DNA from: Promethearchaeota archaeon
GTDB lineage: Archaea; Asgardarchaeota; Lokiarchaeia; Sigyniarchaeales; Promethearchaeaceae
DNA: 64,000 bases
NCBI GenBank assembly: GCA_016933055.1
Contig: JAFGBS010000028.1
Coordinates: 248,001 to 312,000 of the forward strand
Direction of reading: 5' to 3'
The notes under the pieces were generated by a model. It was not told the DNA's origin. It made no database searches and saw nothing but the letters and a program-made list of their open reading frames with translations. Positions within the stretch are counted from its first letter, which is position 1; the number at the start of each line of letters is the position of its first letter. The position numbers and the translations under genes were made by a program. Positions 8,021 through 16,431 of this stretch are shown here, piece by piece.

Positions 8021-8605
8021 TTACGAGGAAATCATAGGTACCAAAAGTCAGTGGAGTACACAATAATCGATGGATCAACTGCTCACCAAGGTGTTGGTAT
8101 CGATGGGGAAATATTTCTTGCTTCGATGGTAGCAAATGCATTCGAAATTTCAAATATACAGACATTAATTAGATTGTCGTTAAAAATGCTTCCTAAAGCA
8201 ATTGAGTATCGGAAATTCATCGAGAAATGTTTTGAAATAGATAAAAATCATTCAAAATGGAGGGAGGGGAGAGCTTCCGTGCTCAAGCACTAGAATAAAA
8301 AGCGATTACGTTTACAAAAAGAAGCAATTTCATGGTATTGTAAAATACACTATTTAGGATTTTGGGACTTTCTACATGTACTTCCGAATGCTAGTATAAT
8401 AACACTTAGTATGCTATACGGGACGTATGATAAAATGGATCCATTCAGTCGACCTATATGCTTAGCAGCCATGATGGCTTTAGATACGGATTTCAATTGT
8501 GGAAATATAGGAACGGTCATGGGTACCATTTTCGATGCTGAGAACATCCCTAAGAGATGGATTACTCCCTTAAATAATGAATTTTACACCTATGTAAAAG
8601 GATAA
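8021..8605 (+). pseudogene. ADP-ribosylglycohydrolase remnant (N-terminus lost, in-frame TAG)
   Basis: One reading frame covers 8021-8605 except for a TAG at 8291-8293. Before the stop it encodes STAHQGVGIDGEIFLASMVA, the 'H-x-G-x-x-x-G-x-x-x-A-x-M' part of ADP-ribosylglycohydrolase (ARH)/DraG-like proteins. After the stop it encodes HVLPNASIITLSMLYG and then MALDTDFNCGNIGTVMGTIF and IPKRWITPLNN, the family's C-terminal metal-binding DTD motif and its usual ending. Upstream, an in-frame TGA at 8018-8020 closes the frame and the N-terminal metal-binding third cannot be found. It therefore appears truncated and interrupted. It lies just before a ribokinase gene, which fits a former ADP-ribose/nucleoside salvage pair. 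Confidence 0.75.
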
Positions 8606-8707
8606 GAAGATAGGAAAATTACTGAACTAGCCAACTGAATAACTAAAATGGATATAAAATTAATAATAACAAAATGTGCTGAGAGAATCATCGAGGAAAT
8701 ATAAAAT

Positions 8708-9646
8708 ATGGTAAAAATTACAGTATTAGGAAGTTATAATCAAGATATCACAATGATTACCCCTAAGATTCCCCAAAAGGGAGAGACTGTCAGTAAAGCG
8801 ACGATGCATCTAAATCCTGGTGGCAAAGGAAATAATCAAGCGCATGCCGCTCATAAATTAGGAGCAGAGGTACTTTTAATTGCGAAAGTGGGAAAGGACT
8901 TTTTTGGAGAATCAGCCCTTCATTATCTCAAAGCGGAAGGTATAAGCACCATCGGAATCCTTCAAGATGAACAACATCGAACTGGAACTGCCACAATTTT
9001 GGTAGATGAACAATCGAAGGATAATATGATCGTAGTTGCACCGGGAGCAAATCACCATATTTTAGTGACTGAGTTAGATAAGTTAAGTAGTCAGATCCAA
9101 GCCAGTGATATATGCATTTTTCAATTCGAAAACAACATTGAAGCAATTCTGCGCGCGATGGAAATTGCTGACCATGGAAATTCCACAATTATTTTAAATC
9201 CCGCTCCTATGGTTCATCCATTTCCCCAAAAAGTTTTCAACTATATTGATATTCTGATTATGAATGAAATTGAAGCATCCTTAATTGCTAAACAAGAAAT
9301 AAATTCCAAAAAAACCGCTATGTCAGCTGTTAAGTCTATCGCAAAAAATCACAAAATTATTGCCATTATCACTCTCGGAAGTAAGGGGGCTATTGCTTGG
9401 GACGGAAAAAAGGAATATTATCAACCATCCTATGAAGTTGAAGTGAGAGATACAACAGGGGCAGGGGATGCATTTATCGGAGCTTTCGCTGTGGAATATG
9501 CTAAAAATCAAGAGGTGGAAAAAGCTTTACAGTTTGCTACAGCTGCAGCTGCGATAAATATCACACGAATTGGAGCAAGTGCAGCAAATCCAAATATAAA
9601 AGAGGTTGAAACTTTCTTAAAAAGAAGAAAAAATAAATTCACATGA
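8708..9646 (+). CDS. Ribokinase-like PfkB sugar/nucleoside kinase
   Basis: 312 aa, the normal ribokinase length. It begins ITVLGSYNQDITMITPKIP, has the PfkB first signature LNPGGKGNNQAHAAHKLGA (about 37-55) and ends with the second signature RDTTGAGDAFIGAFAVEYA (about 250-268), where the Asp of GAGD is the catalytic base. NPAPM and NEIEAS match ribokinase more closely than fructokinase. The reaction is ATP-dependent phosphorylation of ribose or a nucleoside in the cytoplasm. A GAGG ribosome binding site lies about 12 bp before the ATG. It follows the broken ARH gene and is coupled by an ATGA overlap to the small ORF at 9643. Confidence 0.9.
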   Translation: MVKITVLGSYNQDITMITPKIPQKGETVSKATMHLNPGGKGNNQAHAAHKLGAEVLLIAKVGKDFFGESALHYLKAEGISTIGILQDEQHRTGTATILVDEQSKDNMIVVAPGANHHILVTELDKLSSQIQASDICIFQFENNIEAILRAMEIADHGNSTIILNPAPMVHPFPQKVFNYIDILIMNEIEASLIAKQEINSKKTAMSAVKSIAKNHKIIAIITLGSKGAIAWDGKKEYYQPSYEVEVRDTTGAGDAFIGAFAVEYAKNQEVEKALQFATAAAAINITRIGASAANPNIKEVETFLKRRKNKFT

Positions 9647-9798
9647 AAGATTCAAAAGTGGATTATAAGTTCTTTAGATGGTGCGACTATTTGCTTAAAA
9701 TCGAAAGAATTTCAAGAGTTAATAATGCAATCATGACTTTTTTCATAATTTCTAATTTAATATTATATTATGATTTTTTTAAGGAAGACCCATTGTAA
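9643..9798 (+). CDS. Small 51-aa ORF translationally coupled to the ribokinase
   Basis: The ATG at 9643 overlaps the TGA of the ribokinase (ATGA), and the TAA at 9796-9798 lies 5 bp before the next gene. The product is basic at first (MKDSKVDYKFFRWCDYLLK) and then hydrophobic (AIMTFFIISNLILYYDFF), which would give one membrane-associated helix. No family is recognised. The exact fit between two genes on the same strand argues that it is translated, but a chance ORF cannot be excluded. Confidence 0.45.
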   Translation: MKDSKVDYKFFRWCDYLLKIERISRVNNAIMTFFIISNLILYYDFFKEDPL

Positions 9799-9803
9799 GA
9801 CTA

Positions 9804-10484
9804 ATGGATACGATGGATAGGATGTCCGATCCCATTTTTCAGAAATACCCCAATGCATCAAGAGTAAAAAATAGAGAATATCATTTGCAAATCCCACTTA
9901 CTAAAGACGTTAGTATTTTTATCAATTTCAAGCGATATCCTTATCCTCCAAATGTGAAACTCGTAAAAGAATCGGGTGAGAGGTTTCGTCTTACTACTGT
10001 TTTATCCCATCTAAGGGATTGGAATGTGAAAGAACCCTTTAGTTTAGTTTCAGTTATAGATGAAGTTTTCTTATTAGTAGAAAGTATCATTAATCGGCAG
10101 ATTCCTTTCACAGAATCATGTTTTCAAGGATTAATCGACATATGTAAGGAAAATCATCCGAGAAAAATACAAGGAGTTTTATCCGTTCATCAAGGAAAAG
10201 TATCACAGCTTATTATTCCTGCAATTGAATGCTCGGAACCAGAGAATAGGATTAATTATGTCAATTTTCAATCTATGTGTGTTCTTCCTTTCGATTTATC
10301 CTACGAAGGAACATTTATTTCTCGACCCGATGGAAATTTAAGCATAAATAGGAGACTAAATCGAGTGTTTCGGAAACGAAGATTTACAATGCTTCTTGGT
10401 CATCCATATGATAATCCGGAAAATGTGAGATTATTTGATCGGGATGGAAGAGAATTAAGTTATGTCATTTTAAGTAATAGATAG
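9804..10484 (+). CDS. UBC/RWD-like domain fused to a catalytically degenerate JAB/MPN domain
   Basis: 226 aa. Residues about 25-100 resemble a ubiquitin-conjugating-enzyme/RWD fold: strand SIFINFKRYPYPPNVKLV (37-54) with the YP-x-PP turn, then LTTVLSHLRDWN (63-74) and SLVSVIDEVFLLVES (80-94). No Cys occurs where an E2 active site would be. Residues about 105-226 match archaeal JAB/Mov34 proteins: NHPRKIQGVLSV (118-129), YEGTFISRPDG (167-177) and a VRLFDRDGRELSY ending (208-220). The zinc-binding H-x-H is replaced by Ile172-Ser-Arg174, and the Asp of S-x-x-D by Arg, so no deubiquitinase-like activity is expected. It may be a scaffold or ubiquitin-like-binding protein. No E1, RING or ubiquitin gene is visible nearby. 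The JAB-like part is the surer of the two. Confidence 0.6.
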   Translation: MDTMDRMSDPIFQKYPNASRVKNREYHLQIPLTKDVSIFINFKRYPYPPNVKLVKESGERFRLTTVLSHLRDWNVKEPFSLVSVIDEVFLLVESIINRQIPFTESCFQGLIDICKENHPRKIQGVLSVHQGKVSQLIIPAIECSEPENRINYVNFQSMCVLPFDLSYEGTFISRPDGNLSINRRLNRVFRKRRFTMLLGHPYDNPENVRLFDRDGRELSYVILSNR

Positions 10485-10499
10485 TGAAATTTTTTCAAG

Positions 10500-11642
10500 T
10501 CATGGTTCAAAGTTATTCACAATGTCTCGGATTCGTTCTAATTTTGTGATATCTCCATTAGGACTTAGCTCATCTGATACTCCTAATATTAAATTTGGAG
10601 AAAAGGTTTCAAGAACTTTTCGTGTATAATTTTCCACATATTCCAAGGAGTATTGGGGTAAAAATAGAATTGAAGGTACACCATCTAGCAAAATTTTGTC
10701 CCCAATATATTGACTTAATTCATCAATGGTCACATCTCCTTGTGGATCACAAGTTAAAGCTTCTAGTCCATCGAATGGTAATTTTTCAAAATAAGGGAGA
10801 AGTTGCTTGAATGAACCATCTATGTGGATATGAGTAACAATACCAACATTTCTTAATTGTTTAACTCGCTTTTCATAATAGGGAAGTAAATATTTTTCGA
10901 AAATAGGTGGAGGGGATAGGTTCGCATCAATATTTTCCCCGAAATTAACAATACGAACTGGAGATTTTTCAACTAGATTGTACATTTTGTCATCCCATTC
11001 TTCCATATAAGCCATGAAATCTATCATTTCATTCGGTTTACGTTTTAGTAGTACAGTTGTCCTCGTAAATCCCATAATTGTTTTTATTAATCGCTGGTAT
11101 GGCGTTGAAAATACATAGAGACTTGCTATACCTCGTGATCCTAATAATTGTTCAGCTTCTTCGAAATTTTCTTGATTAAACTGAAATTCAGTATTGTCTA
11201 AAATATATTTCATAATAGGGATATCCTCAATCGATTTTACAGGAAATTCAATATAATGGGCACCAAGACCTCCCCCAATTGCCTTAGTTTCAGTTAGAAC
11301 ACCTAGAGGGGTTGAATAAACTGTAATAGTTTCTCCCTTTTTAGATCCTCTCTTGGATCTTATGTGGATTCCAGCTTCTGGTTTAATTTTAGTGCTTAGA
11401 ATCGGTAGATATAGAGTTTCTTCTGCATATCGGGGACTAGCATCCAACATATCATATATTTCTAATTGGGTTTTTCCTATGAACCTATCAGGAACTGGTC
11501 CTTTGAGATATTTATCAGGCTTTTTAACCAGTAAATTATTTCCCAGGTACCAATAATAAATTCGAGGACTATATACAATTCGGTTTATTGAAGTATGGGA
11601 AAATGTATCCCATAATCGATCCCGCAGAGATTTTACAGCCAT
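10500..11642 (-). CDS. URO-D family protein (second copy)
   Basis: 380 aa. The pattern is that of uroporphyrinogen-decarboxylase-like methyltransferases: PVRIVNFGENIDANLSPP with IFEKYLLPYYEKRVKQLRN (the 'p.....YkRl...lr..G' helix), then THIHIDGSFKQLLPYF, DGLEALTCDPQGDVTIDEL and ILLDGVPS. The THIHIDG strand corresponds to the 'HicG' zinc site of MtaA, but the Cys is Asp here. It is only distantly similar to the URO-D protein at 5070-6389 and has no adjacent corrinoid protein. It lies 51 bp downstream of the actin-like gene on the same strand and may be the last gene of that run. It could act in trans with the corrinoid protein at 6382; that is speculative. Confidence 0.72.
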   Translation of the reverse strand: MAVKSLRDRLWDTFSHTSINRIVYSPRIYYWYLGNNLLVKKPDKYLKGPVPDRFIGKTQLEIYDMLDASPRYAEETLYLPILSTKIKPEAGIHIRSKRGSKKGETITVYSTPLGVLTETKAIGGGLGAHYIEFPVKSIEDIPIMKYILDNTEFQFNQENFEEAEQLLGSRGIASLYVFSTPYQRLIKTIMGFTRTTVLLKRKPNEMIDFMAYMEEWDDKMYNLVEKSPVRIVNFGENIDANLSPPPIFEKYLLPYYEKRVKQLRNVGIVTHIHIDGSFKQLLPYFEKLPFDGLEALTCDPQGDVTIDELSQYIGDKILLDGVPSILFLPQYSLEYVENYTRKVLETFSPNLILGVSDELSPNGDITKLERIRDIVNNFEP

Positions 11643-11693
11643 TTTCTCGCCAATAAGTGTTAATTATTTGTACAAACTTTACCAGAAAATAGA

Positions 11694-12797
11694 TTAAAGT
11701 AAATCTTCTGGAATTTCTCCTTTATAATATTGAGGACGTGTGACCCAGGATTTCTGAAAATCGGGCAAACTGCTTAATATCGAACCGCCTATCCAACAAG
11801 AAAAAAATCGTTGTTTCGGAGCAATAATTCGTGGCTCTCGCATTTCCTTTCCTCTCTGGGCCAATTCAATTTCCAATTCATTTTGTAACCGAAATTCTAA
11901 TTGAGGTATAATAGAAGTCCCTCCAGACAGAAATATATTTTCTAACAGTTCATTTCGTGTATCTAAATCACAATTATCAATAACATCCAAAATCGCAGTG
12001 TGCAGTGGTTTCTCCTCCAGATTAAATAATGCAGGCTTAAACAGTAATTCAGGTACCGTGAATCGTTCAATCCCGAGTTCGATCATAGATCCATCTGGAA
12101 GTCGAAATTCCTTATTTTTTACATGGTATTTATCTTGGTTGTAATCTAACGAAACAAAACAAGCCCGTTCCTTCAGAACTCTGCCAATTTCCCTACGAAC
12201 TGAAGAATCGGTTGAGAATCCTGCATTTTGAAGTTGTTCATACATAAAAGTATCAAGAACTGTCCCCCCTATTTGAAGAATCTCAATAGCATGACTTAAC
12301 ATATATCCTTGATAAATTGGAACAATTCTAATTGAGCTTGCACCCATTTCTACCACCAATCCCGTTTGAAAACCTCCGGAATACATTGTTAAAAGCGAGT
12401 CTAGGATTGGATAAAATCCCATTACTTGATATTTATCAAAAAATAATTCAAAAAGCCGTCGTTTTTCTTCAGTAGAAAGCATAGGATGATAGGAATAAAG
12501 AACATTTACTATGGAAGGGTCTATGCGTAAGGTATAAAACACATAATCCAAAATTTGCTCAAAGAAATTCCAATCTTCGATTCTCCCTCCTATGATAGGG
12601 TGATGAATTTTGTATAGTCCGATTGAACTTGAAATTTCATTTCCAACATAATATTGCTTTTTATAATCCATTTCGATGTCTTGGTATTTAGGTTCTCCTA
12701 CAAGTGAATAGAAATTGTTGCGTGGTTCATTTTCTCCTGCAAATCCAATTTTACTAGAAAACTCTCCGATATCTAGAACAATTGTGATATTTGTCAT
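11694..12797 (-). CDS. Actin-family protein (actin-related, divergent ATP site)
   Basis: 367 aa, close to actin (375). Signatures run the whole length: SSKIGFAGENEPR (14-26) for actin's CKAGFAGDDAPR, YYVGNEISSSIG (49-60), HPIIGGRIEDW (66-76), VPIYQGYMLSHAI (159-171), FLSGGTSIIPQLEFRLQNEL and FSCWIGGSILSSLPDFQKSW. Actins bind ATP and form filaments. The hydrolysis residues differ: by alignment actin Gln137 is Asp133, Asp154 is Glu150, Asp157 is Ala153 and His161 is Arg157. Nucleotide binding may persist (Lys16 conserved; GGTS present), but hydrolysis is doubtful, as in several eukaryotic Arps. The C-terminus lacks actin's last residues. It lies 15 bp after the PIG-L gene, on the same strand as a longin-GTPase and a longin-like gene. 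Confidence 0.92.
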   Translation of the reverse strand: MTNITIVLDIGEFSSKIGFAGENEPRNNFYSLVGEPKYQDIEMDYKKQYYVGNEISSSIGLYKIHHPIIGGRIEDWNFFEQILDYVFYTLRIDPSIVNVLYSYHPMLSTEEKRRLFELFFDKYQVMGFYPILDSLLTMYSGGFQTGLVVEMGASSIRIVPIYQGYMLSHAIEILQIGGTVLDTFMYEQLQNAGFSTDSSVRREIGRVLKERACFVSLDYNQDKYHVKNKEFRLPDGSMIELGIERFTVPELLFKPALFNLEEKPLHTAILDVIDNCDLDTRNELLENIFLSGGTSIIPQLEFRLQNELEIELAQRGKEMREPRIIAPKQRFFSCWIGGSILSSLPDFQKSWVTRPQYYKGEIPEDLL

Positions 12798-12812
12798 ATT
12801 ATCAACCGTAGG

Positions 12813-13565
12813 TTATCCTAACAAGATCTTCAAGGGAACATACTCCGTTAAGGGTATAAAAGCTTCTCCGTAGTCACAATTAATTTCGTTTCCCCGTATC
12901 GTTGCAGTATCTTTTGCCCATTCCAATACTCGATCTAAGACTTCTATTTGAGATGCATATATTTTTTGGAAAATTTTTTGTTTTTTCTCCCAATATTGTG
13001 AAATATCTACAGTAATAAACACATTTGCATCAACATATTGAAATTTACAACTCGGACTTTCATAACAATACACTGCGGAAGGCATAAAATCTTTCCCGAA
13101 ACCACCATAGGCTCGTCCTGTAGCAGTATGATAGATTGCTTCTCTTACTATTTTTGCAAGCTTGCGATGAGTACGATGTACATCTGTTGGATGGGGAAAT
13201 AGAATAACTTGAGGTTGGTGTTTACGAATAAGATTAGTGAATTTTGAAATTAAAGGTCGTGTAACAGTTATTTCCTCGTACTTCATCTCGATAAAATCAC
13301 ATTTCAAATATTTAGTTACTAATTCAAATTCTTTCGCTCTCATTTCCGCAATTTTTTTTTTTTCGCTCGCTTTCGCATATCCTCCCAATCCACTGGTAGC
13401 TACAACGGTAGTAATATTTGTTCCCAATTCTGAATATTTTAAAATTGTACCTCCTGCTGAAATTAATTCATCATCAGGATGACCACAAAAAATCATCATG
13501 GACTCCGGAACTACTAAAGGAATATTATCCGGTTTGGCACGTACTATATTTGGAAGATCGGTCAT
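12813..13565 (-). CDS. PIG-L/LmbE family deacetylase
   Basis: 250 aa, the usual length. The zinc-binding AHPDDE-type motif reads CGHPDDELISAGGT (27-40), and the second site is PHPTDVHRTHRKLAK with the third His ligand. Family members deacetylate N-acetylglucosamine linked to inositol, thiols or small molecules. The ATG overlaps the stop of the cupin-like gene (ATGA, 13562-13565), so the two are co-translated. The actin-like gene follows after 15 bp. The substrate is unknown; a role in lipid-linked glycan or thiol synthesis is possible. Confidence 0.88.
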   Translation of the reverse strand: MTDLPNIVRAKPDNIPLVVPESMMIFCGHPDDELISAGGTILKYSELGTNITTVVATSGLGGYAKASEKKKIAEMRAKEFELVTKYLKCDFIEMKYEEITVTRPLISKFTNLIRKHQPQVILFPHPTDVHRTHRKLAKIVREAIYHTATGRAYGGFGKDFMPSAVYCYESPSCKFQYVDANVFITVDISQYWEKKQKIFQKIYASQIEVLDRVLEWAKDTATIRGNEINCDYGEAFIPLTEYVPLKILLG

Positions 13566-14143
13566 AGAATTTTCAACTGGAATGGTAACTTGAAATAGGG
13601 AGTGTCAAAACCCATATGAGATTTGAGATAATCAATACGAGGTTCAAAAACTTGAAGAAAAGGTACATCTTCCCCCTCTTTTATGACGGAAAGGAAATAA
13701 TGCGGGACATTTTCAGGGACTTTAATGCACATTCCATCGACATATTCCACTGCAACTATATCTCTCGGAGTTATCTCATCCAACTTTTGTTGTATTATTT
13801 GGATACGGGCAGCAAAATTCTTCCGAGGAAGTGTTTTTTGAATGAATTTTTTGGGTAATATTGGGAATATTGCGTATGATTTTCCTGGATGCTTTAAAGG
13901 TTGGCATATTTTAATTACCCATTCGGGGAAAGGATGAACCTCAAAATATTCCGTAATTTGTTCATGTAAGTTTAAGTCTCCTAAAAATAAGGTTCCCGCA
14001 ACGGAGAATTCATCGTGGGTCTGCCATGTTATCGTTTCAGGAGGTTGTTGGGAAATTTCGAATAGATGATGAAATTTGTCTTTGTGAGAAATGTATTCAT
14101 GGATATTGATGATGTTCTCAGGAATTTGGTATTCTATACTCAT
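13562..14143 (-). CDS. Cupin-like protein of unknown function
   Basis: 193 aa, soluble. The stretch EYVDGMCIKVPENVPHYFL has the look of the second cupin motif (G-x-x-x-x-x-P-x-x-x-x-H), followed by a beta-rich end. It may be a sugar isomerase- or dioxygenase-like cupin, but the first metal motif is not clear. It is coupled by a 4-bp overlap to the PIG-L deacetylase and begins 6 bp after the longin-like gene, so it belongs to the same transcript. Family assignment is weak. Confidence 0.5.
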   Translation of the reverse strand: MSIEYQIPENIINIHEYISHKDKFHHLFEISQQPPETITWQTHDEFSVAGTLFLGDLNLHEQITEYFEVHPFPEWVIKICQPLKHPGKSYAIFPILPKKFIQKTLPRKNFAARIQIIQQKLDEITPRDIVAVEYVDGMCIKVPENVPHYFLSVIKEGEDVPFLQVFEPRIDYLKSHMGFDTPYFKLPFQLKIL

Positions 14144-14149
14144 AAAAAA

Positions 14150-15187
14150 CTACTCCTTAACGGATTGTAAAAGCCTGATATGGCATATTAATTCTTCTGT
14201 GGATATTTCATTTTTTTGAAAGCGTTTTCCCAGTTCGCTAATAATATATAAGGGAGTAAATGTGAAAAAATGGATTTCTGAAAGGGGATAGAGAAAATCT
14301 TCTACCTCAATTATTAATTTCAGATCTCTGAGTTTTTGATAGGACTGGATATCTTGGGAGATCATATCTAAAAAGCGTCCGCGTTTTAGTTTATTTTCAT
14401 ATAAAATCTTTAAACTGTTGTAAATTTGGGAATCGCTTAACAGTTTAGAAATTTTCATCAAGTTCTCTTCATCATCTTTTTCAGGTCTATAAGTATTAAA
14501 AAATTCGATCAAATAAGATATATATTTTTTATCCATATCATCATTACTTTCTAACAACGCATGATATAAGTCATTTGGGGGAATTCGACCCCCATATACA
14601 TCCTTTATCATGTAAAAATTGTTCGATCCATGTATTGTGTTTTCTGTAACCAATCCTAAATGTTGGAATGGAGTAATTAAAATATCGAAATTTGTCTCAG
14701 CAAGACCATATCGTGTATTTAGATTTTGACATAAGTTGTCTTTGCTAATTACCCCCTTTCGGAGGGAATTTAATATAATTAATTTATGTTTATCCTTGTA
14801 AAGGTTGAAAAATAGTTGATCTCGATTCAATTTGGAATAATCTTCAATCATGGAGTAGGTTTCAGATAAAATTCGGGAAAAATTAGGTTTTCCGATAGCA
14901 TTAAACAAAGTGGGTGATAAATTAAGGAAAACATCTTGGTATTTGCTGGAATTTTCTTTAATGTTTAACTCTAATAATGAGAAATAGAATTCATTGTGTG
15001 ATTTGTACATGATTGATAAGTAATTTTGATGGTCTTCGACAAAATTAACTATTGATTCATTATTTAGCTCATGTAATGCCCAAATGCGAAGGAGTATTTC
15101 CTTTTTGGGAAATTCGAGATCTGGAGGATATTGTCTGATAGGAGCGGGTCCAAGTTGATGGTCCCATTTAAAAATAGATAATTTCAC
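14150..15187 (-). CDS. Longin-like domain protein with winged-helix-like C-terminus (paralogue 1)
   Basis: 345 aa. The first ~110 residues form a beta-beta-alpha-beta-beta-beta-alpha pattern like longin/profilin-type small-GTPase partner domains: FKWDHQLGPAPIRQYPPDL (6-24), a helix, then YLSIMYKSHNEFYFSLLEL. The remainder is helical, with a region around LIILNSLRKGVISKDNLC resembling a winged helix. It is related along its whole length to 22622-23701: both share WD-x(3)-G-x(5-6)-YP, a HE-x-N motif at the end of helix 1, and a Y-x-P-x-x-x-D-x-x-N segment near residue 235. Longin domains in eukaryotes occur in SNAREs, adaptors and signal-receptor proteins. It lies in the run with the actin-like and longin-GTPase genes. 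Confidence 0.55.
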   Translation of the reverse strand: MKLSIFKWDHQLGPAPIRQYPPDLEFPKKEILLRIWALHELNNESIVNFVEDHQNYLSIMYKSHNEFYFSLLELNIKENSSKYQDVFLNLSPTLFNAIGKPNFSRILSETYSMIEDYSKLNRDQLFFNLYKDKHKLIILNSLRKGVISKDNLCQNLNTRYGLAETNFDILITPFQHLGLVTENTIHGSNNFYMIKDVYGGRIPPNDLYHALLESNDDMDKKYISYLIEFFNTYRPEKDDEENLMKISKLLSDSQIYNSLKILYENKLKRGRFLDMISQDIQSYQKLRDLKLIIEVEDFLYPLSEIHFFTFTPLYIISELGKRFQKNEISTEELICHIRLLQSVKE

Positions 15188-15327
15188 TTATTTTTCCACC
15201 TCTCGCCCCAGTATTATTAATTTTGTACAACTAGTGAAAATGTCACCTAAAAAAAATATCGATCCCTTGTTGTTTTTCGTCGAGAATATGAAGAAATTGA
15301 GGAAAAATATTAGACTAATAATCGTTA

Positions 15328-16431
15328 TTATGATTTGGTTTCGATTTTTTCATAGTCATCTTCTTCTTCATCTTCTTCCTCTAAAGCTTTAAGACGCTGC
15401 TCAACCCGCTTATCTTCATCCTCGATGATATTTTTCTTTTTTTCTTCCAATTCTTTTAATTCCAGTTCTTTTTCCGCTTTCTCCAACTCTGCTCGTTTTC
15501 GATTGATCTCCAATTCTTGTTCTAACATTTCGGCTTTTTGTTTGATCATTTCCTCTTGAATTTCTTTCTCTTTCTCTTCGACTAGTAATTTTGCTTCCTT
15601 GAGCGCTATTTCCTTCTCACGAAGTGCTTGTTCTTTTTCCTCTATTTCCTTTTTCTTCTGATCAAAAAGGTTTTCTTGTTCTTTGCGTTCTTTTTGGTGA
15701 GCAACTTCTTCCTCACGCTTTTTAATTTCTTCTTGCTTTAATTTTACTTCTTCTTCGGTGAGATCTTTTTCTTTCTTATCCAGAACTTTTTTCTGAATTT
15801 CAAGATGCTTTTTCTCCATTTCCTCAGATTCTAGATTTTTTACGTTCACTATTTCCTTTAACACTATTTCTGCATTCTCATGTGTTTGCTCATCGGAAGT
15901 AGATTTAAGAAAATCCAAAATTTTATCCTCAACTTCCAACTGGCAATGTTTTCCTAGTGTTTTCAGAAATGCTATGGCTTTTTTTTGTACAAAATCCATT
16001 TCATCAGCTAACATTGATACAACGGTATCAATTAGCGATTTGGTATCATTTGGATGGGCGTTTGCGGTAAAAGTCAATAATTGGAGCATACTTTCACGGG
16101 TATTTGCATTATCCGAAACAAGATATTCTTTAGCGAAAGGTAAGATAAGTTGGGGATCTTTTTCAGATAATGTCTTGAGTGACAATATTAAGGAATATCG
16201 TAGAACATCATTCTCAATACCTATAAGCTTTAACAAGGCAGGATAGATTGCTTGGATGGTTCCAGGATATTCAGCGACAATACGATTGAGATTGTGTATT
16301 AAATTCTCTACAAATTCATCATTATTAACTTCAGACAAACGTTCCAATATTTGATCTATGGCTGTTTGGGTTTTTTCTTGTCCCAACAGCGTAAAGATTT
16401 CTTCCATACTATTCTCTCTTCTATATTTCAT
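15328..16431 (-). CDS. HEAT/ARM-like repeat protein with long charged coiled coil
   Basis: 367 aa. Residues about 20-175 form helical pairs of HEAT/ARM type (for example TIQAIYPALLKLIGIENDVL, then AKEYLVSDNANTRESMLQLL and IDTVVSMLADEMDFVQKKAI). Residues about 180-350 are a continuous Glu/Lys-rich coiled coil ending in an acidic stretch (EEEDEEEDDYEK). Such an arrangement fits a scaffold or cytoskeleton-binding protein; no enzyme motif is present. Its start overlaps the end of the upstream gene (16421-17413) by 11 bp, so translation is probably coupled. Confidence 0.6.
   Translation of the reverse strand: MKYRRENSMEEIFTLLGQEKTQTAIDQILERLSEVNNDEFVENLIHNLNRIVAEYPGTIQAIYPALLKLIGIENDVLRYSLILSLKTLSEKDPQLILPFAKEYLVSDNANTRESMLQLLTFTANAHPNDTKSLIDTVVSMLADEMDFVQKKAIAFLKTLGKHCQLEVEDKILDFLKSTSDEQTHENAEIVLKEIVNVKNLESEEMEKKHLEIQKKVLDKKEKDLTEEEVKLKQEEIKKREEEVAHQKERKEQENLFDQKKKEIEEKEQALREKEIALKEAKLLVEEKEKEIQEEMIKQKAEMLEQELEINRKRAELEKAEKELELKELEEKKKNIIEDEDKRVEQRLKALEEEDEEEDDYEKIETKS

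Noticed and set aside
7929..8165. Minus-strand 78-aa open frame
   Set aside because: It overlaps the plus-strand ADP-ribosylglycohydrolase remnant and has no protein-like pattern of its own.
8291..8293. In-frame TAG read as pyrrolysine in the ADP-ribosylglycohydrolase remnant, given corrinoid methyltransferases nearby
   Set aside because: TAG ends many intact genes here (for example at 33741, 34683 and 58957), the family has no pyrrolysine members known to me, and the gene is also truncated at its N-terminus.
9804..10484. Active E2 ubiquitin-conjugating enzyme
   Set aside because: No Cys lies in the place of the E2 active site, and the JAB part has also lost its metal ligands.
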